From DATEUP01 sp041485285 (lineage in GTDB: Archaea; Thermoplasmatota; DTKX01; DATEUP01), in the NCBI GenBank assembly GCA_041485285.1, contig JBGPJF010000008.1, forward strand, positions 1 to 64,000: DNA of 64,000 nucleotides, in the 5' to 3' direction. The notes below the pieces were generated by a model. The model worked only from the letters and a program-made list of their open reading frames with translations. It searched no databases and was not told the DNA's origin. This document shows positions 42,549 to 51,600 of the stretch, one piece after another (within the stretch, counting starts at the first letter, position 1; each line of letters begins with the position of its first letter). The translations under genes and the position numbers were made by a program.

Positions 42549-43697
42549 CTACCGCCAGGCCACGAGCACCAAGTTCGAGCCGAGCCCTTTGGGGTCGGCG
42601 AGCGCTTCAAGCGCGCGCCGATGCCGGACATAGACTTCGCGCGGCAGGCCCGGGCCGTCGCGTTCCAGTTTTGCGCGCAGGCCGTCGAGCCCGTGCCTTG
42701 CCAGGAATTCGCCCTGCCGCTCCACGCGGCGCACCTTCGCGCCGCCATCTTCAAGCGCGCGCGCAAGCGCGGTGAAGTCAACACTGGCCGTGATGTCCTG
42801 GCGGCCGAGGCGGCTGAGCGGCTCGTCGTTCCGGCGGTGGTGGTAGAAGCACCGCATCGTGCCCTCCGGGCGCGTCCTCGGGTCGTAGAGCGCGGCCGCC
42901 TGGTCCCCATAGTCGACCACGAGGATGGTGCCCTTGGCAAGCGCACGCGCCATTTCGCGCGCAAGCGCATCGGCCCCCAGGCACACCTCGGCGCGCTGGC
43001 CGGGGGAAAGCCGGATGCCTTCGTCGGTGAGCCGCTCGCCGATCCGGGCGTCGGAGAGCGCCCCTTTCTCCTCGACAAACCCCCCGCCCCCGCTCGCCAC
43101 GAACACCTCCACAAGGTCAGGCCCGCCTTCGACGACGTGAAACGGAAGCGCGTCGAAGAGCTCATTCGACACGATCGCGCCGCGCACCCGGCGAAGCGCG
43201 AGCGACGGGCCCCGCGAACGGACCCACCGGACCGTCCCCTCGAAGTCCGGCAAGAGGTTCTTCCTTTGGATCGCTGCCCAGCCCGCGTTCGGTTCCACAA
43301 TCACGTAACGCACGCGCGGCAGCAGGTCGGCTTGCTCTGCCGCAAGCGCCTGCAGGATGTCGCGCGCAAGCAGCCCGCGCCCCGCGCCAATTTCCACCAC
43401 CCACGCAAGGCCCGCCCCCTCGGCAAGCACGCGGTCGAGGTGCCCGCCCACTTCGCGCGAAAGGATGCGGCCGAACGCCGGGTGGAGGTCGACCGAGGTG
43501 AAGTAGTCGGACTCCGGCGCCTTGGCCCCCTCTGCGCCCGCTAGGCCAAACGACGCGTAGTAGCCCCGCTCGGGGTGGTACAGGCAGATCTCGAGGAAGC
43601 GCGTGTACGGGATGCGCCCCCCCGATTCGGCCACCGCGGCGGCCACGGCCGCCCCCACCTCCGGGTCGCTGTCCACCGCCCCCTGCAGCCCTTCCAC
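42549..43697 (-). CDS. MidA/NDUFAF7-type SAM-dependent methyltransferase (COG1565)
   Basis: 382 residues. N-terminal IPYTRFLEICLYHPERGYYA, then the family motifs SDYFTSVDLHPAFGRIL, VVEIGAGRGLLARDIL (SAM-binding GxGxG), YVIVEPNAG, SNELFDALPFHVV, and TMRCFYHHRRNDEPLSRLG-QDITASVDFTAL. In mitochondria the homolog NDUFAF7 dimethylates an arginine of the NuoD-like complex I subunit during assembly; prokaryotic members are less well known. A NuoD-like subunit is encoded in this window (60768-62255), though 17 kb away. The gene is convergent with the surface-protein gene ending at 42545, leaving only three bases between the two stop codons. Confidence 0.85.
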   Translation of the reverse strand: MEGLQGAVDSDPEVGAAVAAAVAESGGRIPYTRFLEICLYHPERGYYASFGLAGAEGAKAPESDYFTSVDLHPAFGRILSREVGGHLDRVLAEGAGLAWVVEIGAGRGLLARDILQALAAEQADLLPRVRYVIVEPNAGWAAIQRKNLLPDFEGTVRWVRSRGPSLALRRVRGAIVSNELFDALPFHVVEGGPDLVEVFVASGGGGFVEEKGALSDARIGERLTDEGIRLSPGQRAEVCLGADALAREMARALAKGTILVVDYGDQAAALYDPRTRPEGTMRCFYHHRRNDEPLSRLGRQDITASVDFTALARALEDGGAKVRRVERQGEFLARHGLDGLRAKLERDGPGLPREVYVRHRRALEALADPKGLGSNLVLVAWR

Positions 43698-43862
43698 GGT
43701 GCTCCCCCCTCCAACTCCCGCAAGGCGGCCGGCCGCGCCATGAACCTTGCCACGTCAGGGCGCTCTGGCCATCGCCCTTCCCGCCAGCGAACCCTTAACT
43801 ATCCTGACGGTTTTTCTGCGCTCCTTAGGCCGCCCGCGCGCGGCCACGCCGGGGGTTCTACG

Positions 43863-45074
43863 ATGCTCTCCGAACCGCATGGGATCGACAACTATCAGAC
43901 CGAGGTCAAGGCCCGCATCGACTCCGACAAGAACATCTCGCTTGCCAAGTTCAACGAGGTCTTTGAAGGGTTTGTAAGGCCCAACCTCGCCTTTGATGAG
44001 ACCTATACCTGGGACGCCAACATCAACGGCATCATCGTGCGGTACGTCGGCAATTCCCTCCACCAGTACCAGTTCTGGGTCGGCAACTGGTGGCCCGCCC
44101 CCAACAACCACACGACGCTCGCCCAGGCGTTCATTTACTCCGTGAAGGGCGTCGCCAACCACAAGCCGTTCGCGTACTACTGCCCCGCCAACAACACCTC
44201 GATTTTTATCAACACCGAGTACTACGGCCAGTGCAAGTCCTGGGCCCTCGGGATGGCCGCCGCCGCCCTCGAGCGCCACTACAACACGCACTCGATCCAC
44301 GGCGCGTGTGCCGACGTCGACGGCAAGGGGGTGGTCATGATTGCGCCCACCGGGACGGGCAAGACCACGCAGGTCAACCGGCTCTTCCTCCACCCGAACG
44401 GGCGCGTGCTTGGCGACGACTGGGTCTACATCCGCCACCCGCCGCGACGGGCCCCCGACGAGCACCCGAACCTCGTCGTCACCCAGCCCGAGCGCATGCT
44501 CTATGTGCGCACGGAAAACGAGGAGGCCGAGCCGTGGCTGCGCCCCCTGTTTGACCGGTGCATGGTCGAGAACGTGGTCGAAAAGTACGCCGACTGCGAC
44601 AACGACGAGTGCAAGGCCAAGATCGCCAAGGGCGAGCGCAAGTGCGTGTTCGACGAGGGCCGCCCGGTCTGCTATTGGTCGTTTGGCAACTCGCGGGCGT
44701 TGCTCCCGCGCGAGTGGATGAAGGGCCCCAACAAGGTGTCGGACTCCGCGCCCCTCAAGCTCATCGTGCTGCTGCGGCGCAACCACGAGTCGCCCGCCGA
44801 ACAGTGGCTGACCCCCGACGAGGCCATCAAGATCCTGCGCGAAGGCAAGACGCTCATCCGCCCCGGCGCGGGCCCCAAGGAAAAGTGGGGCACGTACGGC
44901 TACGAGCCCTGGTACAACCCGTACCTGCTCGTCCGCGACGACGACCGGCAGGAGCGCTTTTTCCGGGAGGAGATGCGCGTGGCCAAATGCGTAATCTTCA
45001 ACACCGGCGCGCAAGGCGAGAGCATCCAGCGCACCCACGAGCGCATCCTCAAGGGTGTGGCCCAGTGCGACTGA
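43863..45074 (+). CDS. P-loop protein of the PEPCK/HPr-kinase type, unknown substrate
   Basis: 403 residues from the ATG at 43863. Walker A is A161-P-T-G-T-G-K-T-T169, placed after the strand GKGVVMI, and the acidic motif GDDWVYI (184-190) follows about 15 residues later. This close spacing is typical of PEP carboxykinase and HprK rather than ordinary P-loop ATPases. The N-terminal 150 residues are specific, with GIIVRYVGNSLHQYQFWVGN. A Cys-rich insert (CDNDECKAKIAKGERKC...VC) at about 240-270 may bind metal. The region WYNPYLLVRDDDRQERFF resembles the C-terminal part of this superfamily. It is probably a nucleotide-dependent kinase or carboxykinase-like enzyme. No obvious operon partner. Confidence 0.65.
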   Translation: MLSEPHGIDNYQTEVKARIDSDKNISLAKFNEVFEGFVRPNLAFDETYTWDANINGIIVRYVGNSLHQYQFWVGNWWPAPNNHTTLAQAFIYSVKGVANHKPFAYYCPANNTSIFINTEYYGQCKSWALGMAAAALERHYNTHSIHGACADVDGKGVVMIAPTGTGKTTQVNRLFLHPNGRVLGDDWVYIRHPPRRAPDEHPNLVVTQPERMLYVRTENEEAEPWLRPLFDRCMVENVVEKYADCDNDECKAKIAKGERKCVFDEGRPVCYWSFGNSRALLPREWMKGPNKVSDSAPLKLIVLLRRNHESPAEQWLTPDEAIKILREGKTLIRPGAGPKEKWGTYGYEPWYNPYLLVRDDDRQERFFREEMRVAKCVIFNTGAQGESIQRTHERILKGVAQCD

Positions 45075-45182
45075 TCTTGCGCGCGGGCTGGCTCCTCCCG
45101 CCAAACCCTTAATGCCGCCCCCCCGATCTTTCGCCGGGGGGGGCAAAGCCTGGCCACCAAGGACCGCGGCACCCGCATCAAG

Positions 45183-46547
45183 ATGGCGCACCTCACCCCC
45201 GAGGTGCGCACCTCGAATTTCGAAGAGGTCGACCTCGGCTACACGCCCGAGGAGGCGCAGCGCGAGGCGGCCCGGTGCCTCAACTGCCGGCACAAGCCCT
45301 GCCAGATTGCGTGCCCGACGCGCCAGCGCGCGCCCGAGTACCTGATGAAAATCAAGGACATGGACCTGCTCGGCGCCATGAAGGTCATCCTCGAAGACAA
45401 TCCGTTCGCGGCCTCCTGCGGGCGCGTGTGCTCCCACCCATGCGAATCCGTGTGCGTCCTCGGCATCAAGGGCGAGCCGATCGCGATCGCGTGGCTGAAA
45501 CGGTTCGCGTCCGACCACTCGGACTACCTTCCGGAGTGCGCGCCCTCGACGGGCAAGCGCGTGGCGATCGTCGGCGGCGGCCCGTCGGGGCTCACGGCGG
45601 CGATGTACCTCCAGCTCAAGGGCCACCAGTGCACGGTGTTCGAGGAGATGCCCGAGCTCGGCGGGGCGCTGCGCTACGGCATCCCGCCGTACCGGCTGCC
45701 GCGCGAAGCGCTGATGCAAGACGTCGGGCGCGTACTCCGGCTCGGCGTTGAGGTGAGGACGGGCGCGCGCGTCGGGCGCGACATCACCGTAGAGTCGCTC
45801 CAAACGGAGTACGACGCCACGCTCGTTGCCATTGGGGCGTTCAAGCCGCGCCATATGGGCATCGAGGGCGAGGACCTCGAGCGGATCTACCACGCCACGC
45901 CGTTCCTGCGCGAGGTCAACCTCGACTTCAACCTCGACAAGTGGGCGGAGATGGGCAAGCGCGTGGCCGTCATCGGCGCGGGCAACGTTGCCATGGACTG
46001 CGTGCGCACGCTCGCGCGGCTCGGTAAGGAAGTCACGCTGATCTACCGGCGGTCGTTCGAAGAGATGCCCGCCATCAAAGAGGAGGTTGTCCAGTCGCAG
46101 GAAGAAGGCGTGAAGTACCTGTGCCTGCGCAACCCGAACCGCTTCATTGCCGGAAAGGACGGGGCGGTGGGCGCGATGGAGCTCCAAGTCATGGCGCTTG
46201 GAGAGCCCGACGCCTCAGGAAGGCGGCGGCCGGTGCCCGTCGAGGGCCAGACGGAGGTGTTCGAGGTCGACAGCGTGGTCGTCGCCATCTCGCAGACGCC
46301 CGAGCTCGACGCGTTTGCCGAGCCCGAGGTGATCGGGATCACCCGCTGGAATTCGATCGCGGTCGAGGAAGGGTCGTTCAAGACGCGGCTCGACGGCGTG
46401 TTCGCGTCGGGAGAGGCGACGACGGGGCCGGGCGACCTCATCGACGCCGTTGCGGCGGGCAAGAACGCGGCGCTCAAGATTCACGAGTACCTTACGGCGA
46501 CGGAGGCATCTGCGGCGGCCCCGGTTCCGGAGGCGCCGCCGGCGTAG
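45183..46547 (+). CDS. GltD/NfnB-like NAD(P)H-dependent flavoprotein oxidoreductase
   Basis: 454 residues from the ATG at 45183. The frame is open upstream, and residues before this Met (GTRIK) also look like family sequence, so the true start may be slightly earlier. N-terminal iron-sulfur domain with CLNCRHKPCQIACP and CGRVCSHPCESVC (two [4Fe-4S] clusters). An FAD-binding motif (VAIVGGGPSGLTAAMYL), an NADPH-binding motif (VAVIGAGNVAMDCVRTL) and a C-terminal FASGEATTGPGDLIDAV motif follow. This is the small subunit of glutamate synthase or NADH-dependent reduced ferredoxin:NADP+ oxidoreductase (NfnB/SudA). No GltB or NfnA gene is adjacent, so the partner is unknown. The 3' end overlaps a convergent membrane-protein gene by 56 bases. 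Confidence 0.85.
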   Translation: MAHLTPEVRTSNFEEVDLGYTPEEAQREAARCLNCRHKPCQIACPTRQRAPEYLMKIKDMDLLGAMKVILEDNPFAASCGRVCSHPCESVCVLGIKGEPIAIAWLKRFASDHSDYLPECAPSTGKRVAIVGGGPSGLTAAMYLQLKGHQCTVFEEMPELGGALRYGIPPYRLPREALMQDVGRVLRLGVEVRTGARVGRDITVESLQTEYDATLVAIGAFKPRHMGIEGEDLERIYHATPFLREVNLDFNLDKWAEMGKRVAVIGAGNVAMDCVRTLARLGKEVTLIYRRSFEEMPAIKEEVVQSQEEGVKYLCLRNPNRFIAGKDGAVGAMELQVMALGEPDASGRRRPVPVEGQTEVFEVDSVVVAISQTPELDAFAEPEVIGITRWNSIAVEEGSFKTRLDGVFASGEATTGPGDLIDAVAAGKNAALKIHEYLTATEASAAAPVPEAPPA

Positions 46548-46860
46548 CCTCCGCGCGCCGAAGCACGGACCTGCGGTTCCACGTGTACGCAAGGCCCACG
46601 ACCACCAGCCCCCAGAACGCGAAGTCCGCAACAAGAGCGGACGAGGACCTCCACTCCGTTGGGTTCGTCCCATCCCCATCGTTGCAGGCCGAATAGTAGG
46701 TGATGGGACGGCCAGACGTCGCGCCCCCCTCCGTGCAGGAGGGCCCGGGGAATAGGAGGATCAGGAACGCCGCGAGCGCGATCAAGGCGAAGGCGGCTCG
46801 CGCGTCGCCCGCGGTGCGGATGGCGCGCCTTGGGAAGGGCGGCACACAGTAGGACCCCAT
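46492..46860 (-). CDS. Small membrane protein with two helices, overlaps the flavoprotein gene
   Basis: 122 residues. Two hydrophobic helices (AAFALIALAAFLILLFPG and LVADFAFWGLVVVGLAYTW) flank a 45-residue loop with two cysteines (SCTEGGATSG, YYSACNDGDG), possibly a disulfide on the outside. A basic turn and Pro-rich tail follow. The gene overlaps the end of the 45183 gene by 56 bases on the other strand. It is divergent from the aminotransferase gene. A TATA-like CATAACTTTC (minus, about 46889-46898) supports it. No family recognised; the possibility that it is not expressed remains. Confidence 0.5.
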   Translation of the reverse strand: MGSYCVPPFPRRAIRTAGDARAAFALIALAAFLILLFPGPSCTEGGATSGRPITYYSACNDGDGTNPTEWRSSSALVADFAFWGLVVVGLAYTWNRRSVLRRAEATPAAPPEPGPPQMPPSP

Positions 46861-46984
46861 GCATCATCCCTTTGGGGCCGGGCCTTTGAAAGTTATGGCG
46901 CAACCGGCGATCCCCGAAGGCTCCTGGCGGATTCCGCCAAGCCTTCAAAAGGGGGCCCGGCGTTTTGGGCCAAGAGTTTCGCTT

Positions 46985-48124
46985 ATGCCCGCCCCCGCCA
47001 AACGCAACGCTGGAATCTCGCAGGGCTTCGAGGCGTTCTTCAAAGGCGCCCCGGAGGGGTGCATCCGCCTCACCGTCGGTGAGCCTGACTTCCCGACCCC
47101 GAAGGCGGTCGTGGAGGCGGCCAAGCAAGACCTCGACGCGGGAGATACGCACTACATCGCCACCGCGGGCAAGCAGGTCCTCCTCGAGGCGATCCAAGAG
47201 AAGCTGCGCAAGGACAACGGCCTCAACTACGCGACCGACGAGATCACGGTCACCGTGGGCGCCAAGGAAGCGCTCGTGGACGCGTCGCTCGCCCTCCTCG
47301 ACCCCGGCGACGAGGTGCTCATCCCCGCCCCCTACTGGCCCTCCTACGACGCGATCGCGGCCTTCGCGGGCGCCCGGACCGTCCAAGTGCCCACCGAGCC
47401 GCACGCGATGCACCTCGACCAAGAAGCGCTGAAGAAGGCCGTCACCAAGAGAAGCAAGGCCATCCTGGTCAACTCCCCGAACAACCCAACAGGTGCCGTC
47501 TACGGCAAGAGCGACCTCAAGGCGCTTGCCGACCTCGCCTCCGACAAGGACCTCTTCATCATCAGCGACGAAATCTACGAGCACCTCATCTACGGCGGGC
47601 GCAAGCACTATGCGCTCGCCTCGTTCCCGGGGGCCTTCGAGCGCACCGTGACCATCAATGGGTTCTCGAAGGCGTTTGCGATGACGGGCTGGCGCCTCGG
47701 GTACACGGCGGCCCCCAAAGAACTCGCCATCCCGATGCGCCGCGTCCACATGCACGCGGTCACCCACCCGGCGGCCTTCGAGCACCGCGCGGCCTCCGTG
47801 GCCCTCCTCAAGTGCGCGGCCGATGTGCGCGCGATGGCCGCGGAGTACGACCGGCGCCGCACGATCATCCACGCCGCGATGAACCGCGTCAAGGGGTGGC
47901 GCTGCCCCGAGCCCGAGGGGGCCTTCTACGCCTTCCCCGACATCCGCGGCACCGGCCTTTCCTCGCAGGCCGTCTTCGACAAGCTCCTCGCCGCCGGCGT
48001 CCAGGTAATCCCCGGCCACCTGTTCCCGGGCGGCGAAGGCTCGCTGCGCATCTCGTACGCGACCTCACAAGAAAACCTCAAAACCGCCGCCCTGCGGATG
48101 GAAAAGGCCTTCGGCCACGCTTGA
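46985..48124 (+). CDS. PLP-dependent class I aminotransferase (aspartate-type)
   Basis: 379 residues from the ATG at 46985. Fold type I features: VGEPDFPTPKAVVEAA near the N-terminus, NSPNNPTGAVY, ISDEIYEHLIYGG and the PLP-lysine motif NGFSKAFAMTGWRLGY. The C-terminal Arg in SLRISYATSQENL binds the substrate carboxylate. It most resembles archaeal and bacterial aspartate or broad-specificity aminotransferases (subgroup I-gamma). The exact substrate cannot be told. It lies 83 bases before nadA, which consumes an aspartate-derived iminosuccinate; nadA has its own TATA-like box, so a functional link is only possible. Confidence 0.88.
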   Translation: MPAPAKRNAGISQGFEAFFKGAPEGCIRLTVGEPDFPTPKAVVEAAKQDLDAGDTHYIATAGKQVLLEAIQEKLRKDNGLNYATDEITVTVGAKEALVDASLALLDPGDEVLIPAPYWPSYDAIAAFAGARTVQVPTEPHAMHLDQEALKKAVTKRSKAILVNSPNNPTGAVYGKSDLKALADLASDKDLFIISDEIYEHLIYGGRKHYALASFPGAFERTVTINGFSKAFAMTGWRLGYTAAPKELAIPMRRVHMHAVTHPAAFEHRAASVALLKCAADVRAMAAEYDRRRTIIHAAMNRVKGWRCPEPEGAFYAFPDIRGTGLSSQAVFDKLLAAGVQVIPGHLFPGGEGSLRISYATSQENLKTAALRMEKAFGHA

Positions 48125-48175
48125 CCACGCTTGGAATGACCGAAATACCGGCAGAATCGGCCGGAATCGAGCCCC

Positions 48176-48183
48176 CCTTAACT
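48176..48183 (+). promoter_or_regulatory. TATA-like box for nadA
   Basis: CCTTAACT lies 25-32 nt before the ATG at 48208, consistent with a leaderless nadA transcript. Confidence 0.45.
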
Positions 48184-48207
48184 CCTGTCCCCATGGCCTG
48201 AACTGCA

Positions 48208-49182
48208 ATGTCCCTAACCGTAATTCGCCGAAGCGCTGAAACGACCGATGCCCCCGAACCGGCCGGCGTGCTTGCGGCCATCGCCGCGCGCATCGATGCG
48301 CTCAAGGCGCAGCGCGACATCGTCGTGCTCGCGCACAACTACCAGTACCCGGAGATCCAGGCCGTCGCCGACATCCGCGGCGACTCCCTCGAGCTTTCGG
48401 TGGCTGCCACCAAGGTGCCGCAGGCCAACATCGTCTTCTGCGGCGTCGATTTCATGGCCGAGACGGCCAAGATCCTGAACCCCGCCAAGCGCGTGTTCAT
48501 CCCCGACACCAAGGCCCACTGCCCGATGGCCGCGATGACCGATGTCGAGGGCCTGCTCCTTGCCAAGGAGCGCTACACGGACGCCGCGATTGTCGCGTAT
48601 GTGAACACGCGCGCGGATGTGAAGGCCATCGCCGATGTGTGCTGCACGAGCGCGAACGCCGTGAACGTGTGCGAGAACCTCGACGCCAAGACGATCATCT
48701 TCACGCCCGACCAGAACCTCGGGCAGTACGTCCAGCGCAAGCTTCCTGGCAAGAAGATCGTGATCTGGCCCGGCTATTGCCACGTCCATCAGAACATGAC
48801 GGCCGAGGCGGTCCTCGACCTCAAGCGGGCGCACCCCGCGGCCGAAGTGCTCGTCCACCCCGAGTGCCCCCCGGATGTCATCGACCTTGCCGACCACGTG
48901 TTCTCGACTTCAGGGATGCTGCGCCACTGCCGGGGGTCGGCCGGGAGCGAATTCATCGTCGCCACGGAGCGCGAACTCACCTTCGGCCTCAAGCGCGAGA
49001 ACCCGGGGAAGCAGTTCTACACGCTGCCCCGCGCGATCTGTCCGACGCACAAGAAGATCACGATCCGCAAGGTGCTCGACACGATGGAGACCTTCACGCC
49101 CGAGGTGCTGCTCGACGAGGACACGATCGCGAGGGCGCGGCGCAGCGTCGACCGGATGGTCGAATTCTCGCGGCGCGAATAA
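48208..49182 (+). CDS. nadA: Quinolinate synthase NadA
   Basis: 324 residues, typical length. Condenses iminosuccinate with dihydroxyacetone phosphate to quinolinate, a step of NAD synthesis, with an oxygen-sensitive [4Fe-4S] cluster. Diagnostic segments: VVLAHNYQYPEIQAVADIRG, FCGVDFMAETAKIL, CPMAAM, VAYVNTRADVKAIADVCCTS (first cluster Cys), IIFTPDQNLGQYV, WPGYCHVHQ, HPECPP (second) and ICPTHKKIT (third). The three-fold repeat of small domains is visible. nadB and nadC are not in the window. Confidence 0.95.
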   Translation: MSLTVIRRSAETTDAPEPAGVLAAIAARIDALKAQRDIVVLAHNYQYPEIQAVADIRGDSLELSVAATKVPQANIVFCGVDFMAETAKILNPAKRVFIPDTKAHCPMAAMTDVEGLLLAKERYTDAAIVAYVNTRADVKAIADVCCTSANAVNVCENLDAKTIIFTPDQNLGQYVQRKLPGKKIVIWPGYCHVHQNMTAEAVLDLKRAHPAAEVLVHPECPPDVIDLADHVFSTSGMLRHCRGSAGSEFIVATERELTFGLKRENPGKQFYTLPRAICPTHKKITIRKVLDTMETFTPEVLLDEDTIARARRSVDRMVEFSRRE

Positions 49183-49253
49183 TGGCCCCGGCGCCCGCCT
49201 GTGCCGCAAGGGTTATCACGAAGTCGCGCCCCCTCCCGTCTTGAGGCTGGGGG

Positions 49254-50300
49254 TTGTACGGGGCAAGCGGCCCGCCGGCCGACCCGCAGGCGCTGCGCGA
49301 CAAGATCACGGCCCTCGGCAAGGCCGCGTTCGAAAGCGAGGGCGAAGGCGACCGGCAAGGCGCGCTTGCGCTGCGCCTCAAGGCGGCGCTGCTTGCGCAG
49401 TCGCTCGACGAGCGCACCACGATGGGCGACCTGCTGGTCGACTGCGGCCGCTCGTTTGCCTCCATGGGCGAATACCTCGAGGCGATGCGGTACCTGGAAC
49501 GGGCCCGCGACCTTGCCCGCGAGCTTAACGCCGAGGAGCTCAAGGGCGAGGTGTACCGCGGGTTCGGCGCCCTCTACAAGGCCCGCGGCCAGTTCGACGA
49601 GGCGGCCGTGTGCTTTGACCGAGCCCTCGAACGGCTCGAGTACTCGTCGCGCCACGAGTCGGCGCTCCAGGCGCTCGTTGACCTGAGCGAGATCTACCTG
49701 GGCGCCAGCCGCACAGCGGAAGCCGGCGCCCTCCTTTCGCGCGCGAAGGCGCTCCCGCCTTCCGCCGACCCCTCGATGGTCGTGCGCCTCGAGATCAATG
49801 TCGGGCGCCTCGCCTTCCTGGGGGGCGACCGCGCAAGCGCCGTAGCCTCCTACGAACTAGCCGCCCGCGCCGCGGAGCGCGCGGGCCGCCCCCACGAGCG
49901 CGAGATCGTCGCCCTCGGGCTGGCGGGGCTCTACGCGCAGGACGGCCGGATCGCCGACGCGGTCGCGCGGCTGCGCGAGGCCCTTGCCCTCTCGATCGTC
50001 GCCTTCTCGCGCGAATCGGGCCGGCCGCTCGAGCGCGCGCGGTTTTCGACCATGGGCCTCCGCCTTGCCGAAATCGATGGGGCCCTCAACGCCCCCGGCG
50101 CGGCCCACGACACGCGCAGGCAAGTCGACCAAGCGGTGCTCCTCTACAACGCGCACCCGCTCGTCCTCACCGGCCAAGCGCCGCCCTACGGCACGCTGCG
50201 TGCAAGGTTGGATGAGCGCCCGGACGGTTCTGCGACCATCGACGCCCTCCATGCGCGCGGTGAGATCGCCACGCGTACTGACCCCCCAAATCCTAAATAA
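49254..50300 (+). CDS. TPR-repeat protein
   Basis: 348 residues from a TTG at 49254. Helical TPR-type repeats through about residue 230: ALALRLKAALLAQSLDERTT, LLVDCGRSFASMGEYLEAMR, YRGFGALYKARGQFDEAAVC, FDRALERLE, LVDLSEIYLGASRTAEAGAL, LGLAGLYAQDGRIADAVARL. A C-terminal domain of about 110 residues is less repetitive. No catalytic motif. It is followed by another TPR gene at 50334 after a TATA-like box (CTAAATAA, about 50293-50300). Probably a protein-protein scaffold or regulator; partner unknown. Confidence 0.75.
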   Translation: MYGASGPPADPQALRDKITALGKAAFESEGEGDRQGALALRLKAALLAQSLDERTTMGDLLVDCGRSFASMGEYLEAMRYLERARDLARELNAEELKGEVYRGFGALYKARGQFDEAAVCFDRALERLEYSSRHESALQALVDLSEIYLGASRTAEAGALLSRAKALPPSADPSMVVRLEINVGRLAFLGGDRASAVASYELAARAAERAGRPHEREIVALGLAGLYAQDGRIADAVARLREALALSIVAFSRESGRPLERARFSTMGLRLAEIDGALNAPGAAHDTRRQVDQAVLLYNAHPLVLTGQAPPYGTLRARLDERPDGSATIDALHARGEIATRTDPPNPK

Positions 50301-50333
50301 GCGGCCCCCGATCGCGCGAAAACGGGTGCCGGA

Positions 50334-51587
50334 TTGGCTGAACCTGACTCCAAGGGTAGGATCCTCCGCGCACAGGCGAGGAGCAGGGCGAGCCGCGGCG
50401 AGGTCGACGAGGCCCTCCAGACCTACGTCGAGGCCGTGAACATCTTCCGCGCCTCCAACCAGCACAACGAGGTCGCCTTTACCCTGGCGGAGGTCGCCGA
50501 GACCCTCCACCTCCTTGCGAAGGACAAGCACGCGGCCGTCTTCTTCGAGCAGGCGCTTGCCGCCGCGGCCAAGACCGCCGACCCCGCCTTCCTTGCGCCG
50601 ATCCTGCGCGACGCCAGCCTTTTCTTCAAGAAGCATGGCGAGACCGACCGGGCCTTCGAGATGATGCGCGACGCCTTCGAGCTCTTCGAGATCCTGCGCG
50701 ACGAGTGGGCCCAGGCCCAGATCGCCCACGAGCTCGGGCGCATCCTCGAGGCCAAGGGCCAGCCCGACGAGGCCCTCGAGTGGCTGCGCCGCGCTCTGCC
50801 CCTCACCCCCGAGGAGCGCGACGCCGACCTGCGCATGCGCATCTACTACGACATGGGCCGCGTGTTCCTCAGCAAGGACCTCAAGGACCGGGCCGTCTCG
50901 TGCTTCAACAACTCCGCGCTGCTTGCCAAGCGCATCTTCGACGCCGACTGCCTGGGCGCATCGCTCGAAGCCCTCGGCGACATCGCGTTTGCCCAGATGA
51001 ACACGGCCAACGCCAAGCGGTACTTCAAGGAGGCTTACGCGATGAACGAGGGCCTCCTCACGGCGAGGAAGCCGGGCGAAACCGCCGACGACGACCAGGT
51101 CTACGAGGTGCGCAAGGACGTGCTCGTGGGCAAGCTCATCTCCGCCTACCTTGCCGACCCAAACACCTCCGTGTCCGAGAAAGAGATCGCCGAGTTCCTC
51201 GCGCACCTCCACAAGCGGCGCGACGTGCCCGGGCTTGCCGCCGCGCTCTCCAAGATCGCCGACTACTTCCGAACGCGCGGGGAGCACGCACGGGCGGCCC
51301 GCTTCTTTGAGAATGCCGCGGGGATCTTCGAGCGCGCGGGGATGACCGCCGTGTCCGCCCAGATCGACGAACTGTTGGGCGACCTCTACCGCGACCGCGG
51401 GCTGCCGCGCAAGGCGTTCAACCGTTACTGGAAGAGCGCCAACCTCCTCGAGTCGAGCGGGGGAGAGAATGCTGCGCTTCGGCGGCGCCTCCAGGAGGCC
51501 ATGGAGGCCCTGAAGCCTTCGCTCGCGCTCGCCGCCAGCGAGGGGGACGAGGGCGCGGAGTCCGCTGCCCGGGGCCCACCGGCGTGA
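50334..51587 (+). CDS. TPR-repeat protein (second)
   Basis: 417 residues from a TTG at 50334. About eight TPR-like helical pairs: AQARSRASRGEVDEALQTYV, FTLAEVAETLHLLAKDKHAA, FEQALAAAAKT, ASLFFKKHGETDRAFEMMRD, AHELGRILEAKGQPDEALEW, MRIYYDMGRVFLSKDLKDRA, ASLEALGDIAFAQMNTANAK, LSKIADYFRTRGEHARAARF, IDELLGDLYRDRGLPRKAFN. No signal peptide or membrane helix, so cytoplasmic. Probably paralogous in style with the preceding TPR protein; the pair may act together. No other domain is visible. Confidence 0.78.
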   Translation: MAEPDSKGRILRAQARSRASRGEVDEALQTYVEAVNIFRASNQHNEVAFTLAEVAETLHLLAKDKHAAVFFEQALAAAAKTADPAFLAPILRDASLFFKKHGETDRAFEMMRDAFELFEILRDEWAQAQIAHELGRILEAKGQPDEALEWLRRALPLTPEERDADLRMRIYYDMGRVFLSKDLKDRAVSCFNNSALLAKRIFDADCLGASLEALGDIAFAQMNTANAKRYFKEAYAMNEGLLTARKPGETADDDQVYEVRKDVLVGKLISAYLADPNTSVSEKEIAEFLAHLHKRRDVPGLAAALSKIADYFRTRGEHARAARFFENAAGIFERAGMTAVSAQIDELLGDLYRDRGLPRKAFNRYWKSANLLESSGGENAALRRRLQEAMEALKPSLALAASEGDEGAESAARGPPA

Positions 51588-51600
51588 AGCGCCCGCGTCC

